A DNA stretch of 64,000 nt. Origin: Flavobacterium sp. RSP15. Its GTDB lineage: Bacteria > Bacteroidota > Bacteroidia > Flavobacteriales > Flavobacteriaceae. A program made the position numbers and the translations under genes. Shown in pieces: positions 53,933 to 62,584 of this stretch; the first letter of the stretch is position 1, and each line of letters begins with the position of its first letter. The notes under the pieces were generated by a model. It did no database searches, was not told the origin of the DNA, and was given only the letters and a program-made list of their open reading frames with translations. Location of the stretch: positions 248,001 to 312,000 of the forward strand of contig NZ_RYDL01000001.1 in NCBI RefSeq assembly GCF_003968755.1, written 5' to 3'.

Positions 53933-54612
53933 TTCCACCTACTTATTACAGGAAGAATGATTACGCTATAGTAGAAATTCAAAAAAACAATGACAATAGC
54001 AATGAAAATGGCAATGTCAAAAATCAAGTTCCAGTTTCCAAATCTGAAACTGTTTCCCAGAACTCAGCCGAAGAGTTTAAACTTGAAGTTGTTCAACCTG
54101 AAACCCAAAACCCAAAACCCATAACCCATAACCCATCAGGAAACGAGCCTAAGATTTCAGCTTTTTCGTTATCCAGTATTCGGGCAAAAAAAGCTTTAGA
54201 AGAAAGCAATAAAGGAATAATAAAAGAAGTTCTTAATTTGCCTACAGAAACTTTTAGTGAGACTGAAATGTTGCTGTATTGGAATAAATATGCACAACGC
54301 TTAGGAGAGAAAGGGTTTCGAATTATGGAATCACTCCTGCTTATTAATGATCCGGTATTAAGTGGAACTGCCATCACAATTGAGTTGCCCAATGAAGGAT
54401 CAAAACTTGATTTTGAAAAAGAATTAAATGGGCTTTTGGGATATTTAAAAGGGCATTTACACAATCACGACATTACAATTGAAGTGATTGTAAATGAAAG
54501 TATTCAAAGCAGAAAAAATTTTAATGACCAAGACCGTTACAACAGACTTCATGAAATAAATCCAAATATTGATCTGTTACGAACAACATTTGGATTAGAT
54601 TTAGATGCATAA
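53907..54612 (+). CDS. dnaX: tau-specific C-terminal part of dnaX, reached by slippage
   Basis: A reading frame open without a stop from the A10 tract (53907-53916) to TAA at 54610-54612. Reached by a -1 ribosomal slip or by one extra A in the transcript, it adds KVDQFIIPPTYYRKNDY and then a conserved tail (FSETEMLLYWNKYAQRLGEK, INPNIDLL) that I know from flavobacterial tau proteins. The full product would be about 588 residues. The linker between is low-complexity (N-rich and P-rich). The start here is not a real initiation codon. Confidence 0.8.
54100..54136. repeat. heptamer repeat inside the tau linker
   Basis: Five or so tandem copies of AACCCAA/AACCCAT. Because the period is 7, each copy is read in a different frame; the result encodes ETQNPKPITHNPS. 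It lies in the -1 frame of dnaX. Confidence 0.7.
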
Positions 54613-54635
54613 TACACATAATTTAGATTGGAAAC

Positions 54636-55526
54636 TTAAATTTTATTGTAGTACATGGCTTTTACAATACCATCTGAAAGTCCAATTTTAGGAACATAAA
54701 TATTTCTGGCACCACTCCATTTCATAGCATTCAGATAGATTCTGGTTGCAGGAATAATTACATCGGCACGATCCGGATTTAATCCCAGCTCAGATATTCT
54801 TTGCTCGTAACTAAGGGAATTCAGGAAAGCGTATTGTGAATTCATATAAATATACGACAAGGGCTTTTCTTGTATTTTTCCGGACATTTTAAAAAGCTTA
54901 TTAATATTTCCGCCAGAACCTATTAAAGTAACTTCATCGAATTCCTGCGTATTTGTTTTAATCCATTTTTCTATTTCATCCCAGACTACATCGCAAACCA
55001 TGTCATTTAATAAACGTACGGTTCCGGCTTTGAATGATCTTGAATTTTTCATTTTTCCATTCGAAAACAATGTAAACTCGGTGCTTCCCCCACCAACATC
55101 TACAAAAAGATAGGTTTGATCCGTCTTTAATAAATGATGTAAATCAGTAGAAGCAATTATGGCTGCTTCTTTTTTGCCATCAATAATTTCAATTTTTATA
55201 TCGGCTTTTTTCTTTATTATTGCCACAACTTCCTTACCGTTATAGGCTTCGCGCATGGCTGAAGTAGCAAAAGCCTTGTAGGATTCTACTTTGTGAACTT
55301 TCATCAGGAGATTAAATGCCTTCATAGCATCACACATTCTTTCAATATTTTCTTCTGAAATTTCACCAACGGTGAAAGCATCTTGCCCAAGACGAATAGG
55401 AACACGAACTAAGGAACTTTTATTAAACTGTGGTTCTTTGCCTTCTTGTTCTACTATATTTGTAATCAGCAACCGCATTGCATTAGATCCAATATCGATT
55501 GCTGCATATTTTTTTATTTTAATCAT
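54636..55526 (-). CDS. ppx: exopolyphosphatase / guanosine pentaphosphatase family protein
   Basis: A 296-residue Ppx/GppA phosphatase. The ASKHA fold is visible: AAIDIGSNAMRLLIT (phosphate 1), LFVDVGGGSTEFTLF (phosphate 2) and TLIGSGGNINKLFKM. It removes terminal phosphate from polyphosphate or converts pppGpp. It is the short form without the C-terminal HD domain. It follows ppk1 by 81 bases on the same strand. Synthesis and breakdown genes thus lie together. Confidence 0.9.
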   Translation of the reverse strand: MIKIKKYAAIDIGSNAMRLLITNIVEQEGKEPQFNKSSLVRVPIRLGQDAFTVGEISEENIERMCDAMKAFNLLMKVHKVESYKAFATSAMREAYNGKEVVAIIKKKADIKIEIIDGKKEAAIIASTDLHHLLKTDQTYLFVDVGGGSTEFTLFSNGKMKNSRSFKAGTVRLLNDMVCDVVWDEIEKWIKTNTQEFDEVTLIGSGGNINKLFKMSGKIQEKPLSYIYMNSQYAFLNSLSYEQRISELGLNPDRADVIIPATRIYLNAMKWSGARNIYVPKIGLSDGIVKAMYYNKI

Positions 55527-55607
55527 TTTGCTTGGATTCGTTATTCCTTATAAAAGATCATTATTCGATTTAATGTATCAAACAAATGACACTCGTGATG
55601 ACACTAC

Positions 55608-57683
55608 TTATTTTCTGGATGCTAATTCTAACTTATTTTGGTAATACTTATAGGTCTCTAATTGTGCCCTAAAAATAGGATTATGATTTCGTCCTCTGTA
55701 TTTATTATCTAATTTATAGGAATGAAAACGCGCTTTTACATTGCCTTTCCATCCGATATCAAAATTATCGATTAATTCATTTTTTATTTCCTGATCATAA
55801 ATGGGACAGGTTACTTCGACACGGTCATCTAAGTTTCTAGTCATGAAATCCGCGGATGAAATATAAACTTCGGTTTGACCAGCATTTCCAAAAATATAAA
55901 CTCTAGAATGTTCTAAATAATTATCCACAATGCTTATGGCCTCTATGTTATCGCTCATTCCGACGATACCGGGTATCAAGGAACAAATTCCTCTCACTTC
56001 AAGTTGAATTTTTACTCCAGCCCTGCTGGCTTCATATAACTTATCAATCATCTCAAAATCAGACAAACTATTCATTTTTAGTTTTATATGTGTTTTCCTC
56101 CCGGCTAATGCATGTGTAATTTCACGGTCTATTAATTTTACAAATCGGGTTCTTGTGTAGTGAGGCGAAACAATCAAATGTTTGTAACGATTCACCCTGT
56201 AGTTAATGTCAAAAAACTCAAAAATCCTCATGATATCTTTCAATATTTGTTGGTGACTGGTAAAAAGAGTCACATCAGTATAGACCTTGGCGGTAGATTC
56301 GTTGAAATTTCCTGTTGAAATAAAACCATATCGTTTTATCTTATCATTTTCATTTCTTTCGATAACACATATTTTACTGTGGACTTTTAGCCCTTTTATT
56401 CCAAAAATAAGTTCAATACCTTCTAATTGCATTTGTTCAGCGTAGGAAATATTTGAAGCTTCATCGAAACGGGCTTGTAATTCGATTTGAACCGTTACTT
56501 TTTTTCCATTTTTAGCAGCATTAATCAGAGAGCTAATAATTTGAGAATTTTTAGCTAAACGATATAATGTGATTTTAATCGAAGTCACTTTTGGGTCCAA
56601 TGCCGCTTCACGCAAAAATCGTGTCAAATAAGAGAAAGACTGATAAGGAGCGTTTAATAAATAATCTCTTTGGCTAATTTTTTCTAAGATACTTCCTTCG
56701 AGACTTAGCCCAGGAATGGGTAAAGGATCATTTGTTTTGTACAATAAATCAAATCGCCCAAGATTAGGAAAATTCATATAATCCCTTCTGTTATGATATC
56801 GCCCTCCTGGAATAATACTATCTGTTGATTCAATTTTCATTTCATCAAGAAAAAACTGCAAGGTATCTTTTTCAATCAATTGGTCGTAAATAAAGCGAAC
56901 CGGTTCTCCAATTCTTCGGTCTTTTACACTCAAGGATATCTTTTCGATCATACTTTTACTTAAGTCACTATCGATATCCAATTGCGCATCTCTGGTAATT
57001 TTGATCATATGTGCCGAAACACTTTTATAATCAAAAATATTAAAAATGCTGCTTAAATTATGTCGAATCACGTCATCAATAAGAATTACATATTGTTTTT
57101 CATTATCAGAGGGCAAAACGACAAAACGGTTAATTGTTTTAGGGATTTCGATAACTGCATAGCGAATCTCTGAGGTGTGATTCATCACCAATTTGACTGC
57201 CAGGTAGCCGGATGTGTCTTTTAGCAATGGAAATTCTGCTAAATCATTTAATATAATAGTGACTAATTCAGGACTTAATTTTTGGATAAAAAAATCCTTC
57301 AAAAAAATTTCTTGTTGTGTGGAGATATCATTTTCAGTAATGATAAATATATTTTTTTTCTCGAGTTCCGATTCAATTACACTCAAAATTAGCAAACTTT
57401 CGGATTGCTGCTGGATAACAATTTCAGTGATATCTTTGACTAATTGTTGTGCGGAAATACCCCCAAGATATTTTTCTCCGGTTATCCCTGTTAAACTTAA
57501 TCGTCTGATGGCGGCAAAACGAACTCTAAAAAACTCATCTAAATTATTTGAAAAAATACCTAAAAACCGCAATCTGTCTAGTAATGGAACTGAATTATCT
57601 CCAGCTTCCTGAAGCACTCTAGCATTAAATGCCAACCAACTTTTTTCTCTATCAATATATTTGTGTGCTACTACTTTATTCAT
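55608..57683 (-). CDS. ppk1: polyphosphate kinase 1
   Basis: A 691-residue enzyme that makes polyphosphate from ATP. The first part is the helical N-terminal domain (YIDREKSWLAFNARVLQEA). The phospholipase D-like domains hold the autophosphorylated histidine in GLKVHSKICVIER and the second site region SADFMTRNLDDRVEV. Full length. It starts inside the sixA gene's end (4-base ATGA overlap) and is followed by ppx, so the three form one operon. Confidence 0.94.
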   Translation of the reverse strand: MNKVVAHKYIDREKSWLAFNARVLQEAGDNSVPLLDRLRFLGIFSNNLDEFFRVRFAAIRRLSLTGITGEKYLGGISAQQLVKDITEIVIQQQSESLLILSVIESELEKKNIFIITENDISTQQEIFLKDFFIQKLSPELVTIILNDLAEFPLLKDTSGYLAVKLVMNHTSEIRYAVIEIPKTINRFVVLPSDNEKQYVILIDDVIRHNLSSIFNIFDYKSVSAHMIKITRDAQLDIDSDLSKSMIEKISLSVKDRRIGEPVRFIYDQLIEKDTLQFFLDEMKIESTDSIIPGGRYHNRRDYMNFPNLGRFDLLYKTNDPLPIPGLSLEGSILEKISQRDYLLNAPYQSFSYLTRFLREAALDPKVTSIKITLYRLAKNSQIISSLINAAKNGKKVTVQIELQARFDEASNISYAEQMQLEGIELIFGIKGLKVHSKICVIERNENDKIKRYGFISTGNFNESTAKVYTDVTLFTSHQQILKDIMRIFEFFDINYRVNRYKHLIVSPHYTRTRFVKLIDREITHALAGRKTHIKLKMNSLSDFEMIDKLYEASRAGVKIQLEVRGICSLIPGIVGMSDNIEAISIVDNYLEHSRVYIFGNAGQTEVYISSADFMTRNLDDRVEVTCPIYDQEIKNELIDNFDIGWKGNVKARFHSYKLDNKYRGRNHNPIFRAQLETYKYYQNKLELASRK

Positions 57684-58165
57684 CTTAAATCTTTGGGGAA
57701 TATAATTTTTTTAATTTTACCTTTTTTTAATTTTTTCCAATCATCGGTATCAAATTCTAAGGATACAAATCCGGTTGTCGGAATGTTTTCAACGAAAACA
57801 TTCCCAAATTTATTAACAAAATTTGTAACTGCCTCGTTGTGTCCAAAAAGAATAATATTTTCGAAACTGTTACTGCAGGATTTAATACCTTCCTCAAGCT
57901 TCTTTTCATCAAAGGTATAAAGGTCGTCTTTGTAAACGATACATTCAATGGGATAGGCAAAATTTTGAGCAAAAATTAACGCAGTGTCTGTTGCTCTTTT
58001 GGCAGTGCTCGACCAGATTAGATATGTTTTAGGCATAAAATGAATTATATCCGAAGATACTAGATGCGCATCTTGTATGCCCCTCTTCGTTAAAGCACGA
58101 TCCTTATCGTGTAACGGTGCCTCCCAACTTGATTTTGCATGACGTACAATAATTAAATTTTTCAT
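57680..58165 (-). CDS. sixA: SixA-like phosphohistidine phosphatase
   Basis: A 161-residue histidine phosphatase. The phosphate-binding motif RHAKSSW is at residue 8 and the second histidine is in LFGHNEAVTNF. I chose ATG 58165 (MKNLIIVRHAKSS), not the longer frame. SixA proteins remove phosphate from protein histidines; relatives act on small molecules. It is first in the operon with ppk1 and ppx, which suggests it affects phosphate homeostasis, but the target is unknown. Confidence 0.86.
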   Translation of the reverse strand: MKNLIIVRHAKSSWEAPLHDKDRALTKRGIQDAHLVSSDIIHFMPKTYLIWSSTAKRATDTALIFAQNFAYPIECIVYKDDLYTFDEKKLEEGIKSCSNSFENIILFGHNEAVTNFVNKFGNVFVENIPTTGFVSLEFDTDDWKKLKKGKIKKIIFPKDLR

Positions 58166-58289
58166 AATGTAAAATAATTTGGGGTCTCTAAACATAAGAA
58201 ATCACATAATCAAAACAATTTACAAAAACTAAGTCTATTATTTAAATAATTTTGTTAAAATCTATGCTATTTATATCAAAAAAGCATCA

Positions 58290-59175
58290 AGGAGTAACTT
58301 TTTGGTAGGTAAAATATTTTTAGTAGACAGTCTATAAAACAAGTTGTCGTTAATAAGTTTACCAGTAAATTGATCGTTAAGTTATTAACAAAAATTTTAG
58401 TACTTAACAAAAATATTTTACTATCTATCACAGACGACTTGATGCTAGTTTGGAATAGAGCTAATTGGAAGTTTGGATCGAAAAATATCAATAGACTAAC
58501 GCTTGGTTTCAGTTATAAAAACGTAGCTTTTCCGTTACTGTTCAAAATGTTAGACAAAGCAAGGAATTTAGACACAGAAGAGCGAATTATTTGATTAAGA
58601 AATATATCGAGTGGTTTGGAAAAAAAGTGTTTACTGCTTATAATTTGTTGGTAGCAAATGGCTGGATTTTTGAACAACGAAAATATTAGAGATTACATCG
58701 AAATTAGAAATAATTTCAAAATTTATTCTTTCAAAAAACAGGGAGAAATAAAAGCATTTTGGTTCTTTATTAATTTGAAATTCGGAGAGTTTTATCACGA
58801 TCCAAAAATAGTAGAATTGCATGGACAACAATGTTATCTCTCTGGAAATAAAAAAATTGGCAGAGATGGAAAATAGGTAGTTTTTAATTATAGTTTCATT
58901 CATTAAACCTGAACAAGCACTGATATATTATAGACAACGCTTGCAAATCAAAACACTTTTTAGAGGATTAAAAAGGCAGTGGATTTAATATAGAAGACAC
59001 TCCATGTAACCGATTTAGAAAGATTAGAAAAACTCTTTTTCCAAACGATGATTGCTTTTGTATAGTTATAAAATTGGTGAGTATTTAGATAAGAACATCC
59101 AAAAAAAAACGATAGAAGAACAGCAAGTGCGTTTAAATACAGATAAGATTATTTGTCATAATTTCTTTTGAATGG
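58290..59175 (+). mobile_element. decayed IS4-family transposase remnant
   Basis: Pieces of one DDE transposase in at least three frames. The first (58379-58594) has NWKFGSKNINRLTLG and YKNVAFPLLFKMLDK; the next (about 58590-58685) IKKYIEWFGKKVF and LLVANGWIF; then (58658-58876) NIRDYIEIRNNFKIYSF and FWFFINLKFGEFYHDPK; then (after 58890) KPEQALIYYRQRLQIKTLF and VTDLERLEKLFFQTMIAFV, which end near 59175. Catalytic aspartates are changed (expected DRTNW reads NRANW; LLADREF reads LLVANGW). No terminal inverted repeats are visible. The element is inactive. Confidence 0.85.
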
Positions 59176-59502
59176 TTTTAAGTCAATAAAATACAGTCTC
59201 TGTGGTTTTTTTGTCATGTACTTAATACTAATTTATAAAAAAAATATCACAATAGCGCCTACACTGCTGACAATATAATTGAATTTTCTTTCTTTAAATG
59301 CTTGAATGGAACACTGATGTATTTAATTATAAAAAGTTTTTCTCGCTAATTGAACCACTTCCGTCGCATTTTTGATTTGATGATCAATATTATTTAGGAC
59401 AAAATTTATTTTTTTGTGGGTGTTATTTTAATAATTTCGTGTTCGCGTGCTAATTATGCTGCAACATTATCTTTATAGAAATAGGAACAGAAAACGATGG
59501 TA
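59176..59502. other. about 330 bases without a gene
   Basis: AT-rich DNA between the transposase remnant and the DUF4294 gene. It may include the far end of the decayed element, but no inverted repeat or frame is supported. Confidence 0.5.
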
Positions 59503-60171
59503 TTATTTAATTGCCCTGCTAACCCAAGCATCGTTCAAGCTGTCATAATTAATAGGCTGTGCCGGAGTTTGATTTTGTAATCTTCCTGAATCAAATCCTC
59601 GTACTAGTATAGTTTCTATTAAATAATCCTCGTTGACATAGTAGGGTTCGTATTTTGTTTTTAGATTAATGTCAAACATGCTTGCTGCAGTATTGGACCA
59701 AAAAGCTTTCCAGCCACTTTTAAGGTTTTTTACTAACTCATAAGTGGTAGTGCCTGTTTGACGGTGAATTAACTTTACCAATATTTGACCTTGTTTACGA
59801 GAAAGCTTTTTAAGTTTAGCTTCGAACTCCTCACTCAAATAACTTTCTACTATTTTAAAATATCTTTTTTTCTCTTTATTAGTTTTGAGGTTTGCCATTC
59901 CTTTATTAAGAATCGTCAATCGCTCCGAAGCTAATTTTGCATAAGGATACGTTTTATAAACCCGACTTTGAAGTAATAAAAATTGCTTTCTTGCTTCAGG
60001 ATCCATTTTTCCCTTATAAATTATTATTTCTGGTAATTGAATGGTGTCATTAAGAATCAATTCGTCATCTTCTAACTCATGCCCCATTTTTGTAGTATCC
60101 TGCGGTATTACCTGTGCATTAACAGACAAAGTTATCAATAGAAAAAACAACAAAAATTTAATTAGCTTCAT
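59503..60171 (-). CDS. DUF4294 exported protein
   Basis: A 222-residue protein with a signal peptide (MKLIKFLLFFLLITLSVNA) and a domain characteristic of DUF4294: KQFLLLQSRVYKTYPYAKLA, SRKQGQILVKLIHRQTG and WSNTAASMFDINLKTKY. Function is unknown; the family is restricted to Bacteroidota as far as I know. It is divergent from the M42 peptidase gene with 83 bases between them, an arrangement common in Flavobacteriaceae. Confidence 0.87.
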   Translation of the reverse strand: MKLIKFLLFFLLITLSVNAQVIPQDTTKMGHELEDDELILNDTIQLPEIIIYKGKMDPEARKQFLLLQSRVYKTYPYAKLASERLTILNKGMANLKTNKEKKRYFKIVESYLSEEFEAKLKKLSRKQGQILVKLIHRQTGTTTYELVKNLKSGWKAFWSNTAASMFDINLKTKYEPYYVNEDYLIETILVRGFDSGRLQNQTPAQPINYDSLNDAWVSRAIK

Positions 60172-60254
60172 ATTAGGAAAGTTTAATTGCCAAAATTATA
60201 CATTATATACGCAACTGTAATGCCAAATTTATAATTTAGCAAAAAAATAATTTT

Positions 60255-61343
60255 ATGAGCACAAAATCAATATTAAACAAGTCGTCACTTGAGTTTTTAG
60301 AAAACTATCTAAATAATGCCTCGCCTACCGGTTATGAAAGTGGTGGACAAAAATTATGGATGGATTATTTAAAACCTTACGTTGATACTTTTATAACAGA
60401 TACTTACGGCACAGCGGTAGGAATTATAAATCCTGATGCACCTTATAAAGTAGTAATTGAAGGTCATGCGGATGAAATTTCATGGTACGTAAATTACATT
60501 ACAGACGATGGATTAATCTACGTGATCAGAAATGGTGGTTCCGATCACCAAATAGCCCCTTCAAAACGCGTCAATATTCATACTAAAACAGGAATTGTAA
60601 AAGGTGTTTTTGGCTGGCCAGCGATTCATACCCGCAATCGAGGAAAAGAAGAAGTGGTTAAAGTAGACAATCTATTTATTGACATCGGCTGTGAAACAAA
60701 AGAGCAAGTAGATAAAATGGGGGTTCATGTAGGCTGCGTGATTACCTATCCTGATGAATTCATGATTTTGAACGAAAATAAATTTGTTTGTCGCGCCATT
60801 GATAACCGTATGGGTGGATTTATGATTGCCGAAGTGGCTCGATTGCTGCACGAAAACAAGATAAAACTTCCTTTTGGATTGTACATCACGAATTCCGTTC
60901 AGGAGGAAGTAGGCCTTCGCGGTGCCGAAATGATTACTAAAACCATCAAACCAAACGTGGCCATTGTCACTGATGTATGTCATGATTCCACTACTCCAAT
61001 GATCGATAAAAAAATTGAAGGAGATACAAAAATTGGTAAAGGTCCTGTAGTTACTTACGCTCCTGCGGTTCAAAATAATTTGAGAGAATTAATTTTAGAA
61101 ACCGCCATGGCAAACGAAATTCCGTTCCAAAGATTAGCTTCATCTCGTGTTACGGGTACTGATACCGATGCTTTTGCGTATAGTAATGGCGGCGTAGCTT
61201 CTGCATTAATATCGTTGCCGTTGCGATATATGCACACCACGGTTGAAATGGTGCATCGTGACGATGTTGAAAATGTAATTAAATTAATTTATGAAACCCT
61301 ATTGAAGTTAGAAAACGAAGAAACATTCTCTTATTTTAAATAG
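60255..61343 (+). CDS. M42-family metallopeptidase
   Basis: A 362-residue cytosolic aminopeptidase of the M42 (FrvX/PepA) family. Metal ligands are visible in EGHADEISWY, RAIDNRMGGFM, VQEEVGLRGAE and TDVCHDST. These enzymes assemble into tetrahedral dodecamers and trim peptides. Length is normal. Its stop is followed at once by the hairpin repeat copy 2. Confidence 0.9.
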   Translation: MSTKSILNKSSLEFLENYLNNASPTGYESGGQKLWMDYLKPYVDTFITDTYGTAVGIINPDAPYKVVIEGHADEISWYVNYITDDGLIYVIRNGGSDHQIAPSKRVNIHTKTGIVKGVFGWPAIHTRNRGKEEVVKVDNLFIDIGCETKEQVDKMGVHVGCVITYPDEFMILNENKFVCRAIDNRMGGFMIAEVARLLHENKIKLPFGLYITNSVQEEVGLRGAEMITKTIKPNVAIVTDVCHDSTTPMIDKKIEGDTKIGKGPVVTYAPAVQNNLRELILETAMANEIPFQRLASSRVTGTDTDAFAYSNGGVASALISLPLRYMHTTVEMVHRDDVENVIKLIYETLLKLENEETFSYFK

Positions 61344-61347
61344 TTTT

Positions 61348-61476
61348 AGGAGCTAATCCCGCTATCCGTTTTAAATGAAATTCACTGAACTCAAATAAAA
61401 ATAAAAGTATAGTGAAGTAATCTTTTCCTTTTTGGCAGCAAAAAGGAAAAGGATTTCCACTTTTATCGGGGCTAAA
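61348..61476. repeat. dispersed intergenic hairpin repeat, copy 2
   Basis: It shares its ends with copy 1 (AGGAGCTAATCCCGCTATCC and TTTTATCGGGGCTAAAA) and starts 5 bases after the M42 stop. The inner stem differs: CTTTTCCTTTTTG / CAAAAAGGAAAAG, so both arms changed together. There is also an extra 45-50 bases with TTCACT / AGTGAA. Same position after a stop codon as copy 1. Confidence 0.7.
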
Positions 61477-61510
61477 AAACCGCAATTCAAAATTATGAAT
61501 TGCGGTTTTC
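61474..61510 (-). terminator. terminator of purC, shared with the M42 side
   Basis: AAAACCGCAATTC pairs with GAATTGCGGTTTT around 8 bases, followed by T-rich sequence on both strands. It sits 23 bases beyond the purC stop. Confidence 0.85.
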
Positions 61511-61532
61511 TATTTTACTTTTATTAAAATAA

Positions 61533-62486
61533 TTATCTATTGGCTAGATATTCCAAAACATTTTTCTCGATTCGTCCATCAATATTACTGATGTCTGCTT
61601 TTACAAATTTCTCTCCTAAGATATTTTCATATAATTCAATATATCTTTCAGAAACGGTTTGAATGTATTCATCCGTCATATCAGGAATTTGTTGTCCTTC
61701 TAATCCTTGAAAACCATTTTCGATTAACCAGCGACGAACAAACTCTTTCGATAATTGTTTTTGTTCCTCACCGTTGTTTTGGCGTTCCTGATATCCTTCA
61801 GCATAAAAATAACGAGAAGAATCCGGCGTATGAATTTCATCAATCAAGACAATTACCCCTTCTTTGGTTTTTCCAAATTCATATTTGGTGTCAACCAAAA
61901 TCAAACCACGACTGGCTGCAATTTCAGTTCCCCTTTGAAACAAATCTCTCGTGAATTTCTCTAAAACCACATAATCTTCTTCAGAAACAATTCCTTTCGA
62001 TAAAATATCCTCACGAGAAATGTCGGAGTCATGTTCGCCATTATCCGCTTTGGTAGTCGGAGTAATAATAGGTTCCGGGAATTTATCATTTTCTTTCAAA
62101 TAGTCAGGCATTGAAACTCCGCAAATTTCTCTTTTTCCAAGAGCATATTCTCTGGCAGCATGACCAGAAAGATAGCCCCGAATGACCATTTCTACTTTAA
62201 AAGGGACACATAAATGCCCTACCGCCACATTAGGATCAGGAGTTGCAATCAACCAGTTAGGAACAATATCCTGCGTCAGCTCCATGAATTTAGTAGCAAT
62301 TTGGTTTAGAATCTGACCTTTATATGGGATTCCTTTTGGCAAAACTACATCAAAAGCCGAAAGCCGATCCGTAGCTACCATTACCAAAAGTTCATCATTG
62401 ATATTATACACTTCTCTTACTTTACCGCGGTAAACAGATTGCTGGTTTGGAAAATTAAAATCAGTAGTTGTGATGGTGTTGCTCAT
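61533..62486 (-). CDS. purC: phosphoribosylaminoimidazole-succinocarboxamide synthase
   Basis: A 317-residue SAICAR synthetase of purine synthesis. Substrate-binding motifs are visible: [36 protein letters not shown] and the metal-binding [15 protein letters not shown]. It is the long form found in yeast and Bacteroidota rather than the short one of E. coli. A promoter and a terminator flank it, so it is a single-gene unit. Confidence 0.95.
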   Translation of the reverse strand: MSNTITTTDFNFPNQQSVYRGKVREVYNINDELLVMVATDRLSAFDVVLPKGIPYKGQILNQIATKFMELTQDIVPNWLIATPDPNVAVGHLCVPFKVEMVIRGYLSGHAAREYALGKREICGVSMPDYLKENDKFPEPIITPTTKADNGEHDSDISREDILSKGIVSEEDYVVLEKFTRDLFQRGTEIAASRGLILVDTKYEFGKTKEGVIVLIDEIHTPDSSRYFYAEGYQERQNNGEEQKQLSKEFVRRWLIENGFQGLEGQQIPDMTDEYIQTVSERYIELYENILGEKFVKADISNIDGRIEKNVLEYLANR

Positions 62487-62515
62487 TATACTAGTTGTGT
62501 GTGTTTTTGTTCTTG

Positions 62516-62547
62516 CAAATTTAAAACTATTTCATAGAGTTTTGCAA
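62516..62547 (-). promoter_or_regulatory. promoter of purC
   Basis: On the minus strand TTG (62545-62547) and TAAATTTG (62516-62523) are 21 bases apart, a match to the Bacteroidota consensus, 29 bases before the purC start codon. Confidence 0.7.
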
Positions 62548-62584
62548 AGAAGCGAACTCATAAATTTCACTTTTATCTCTAAAA

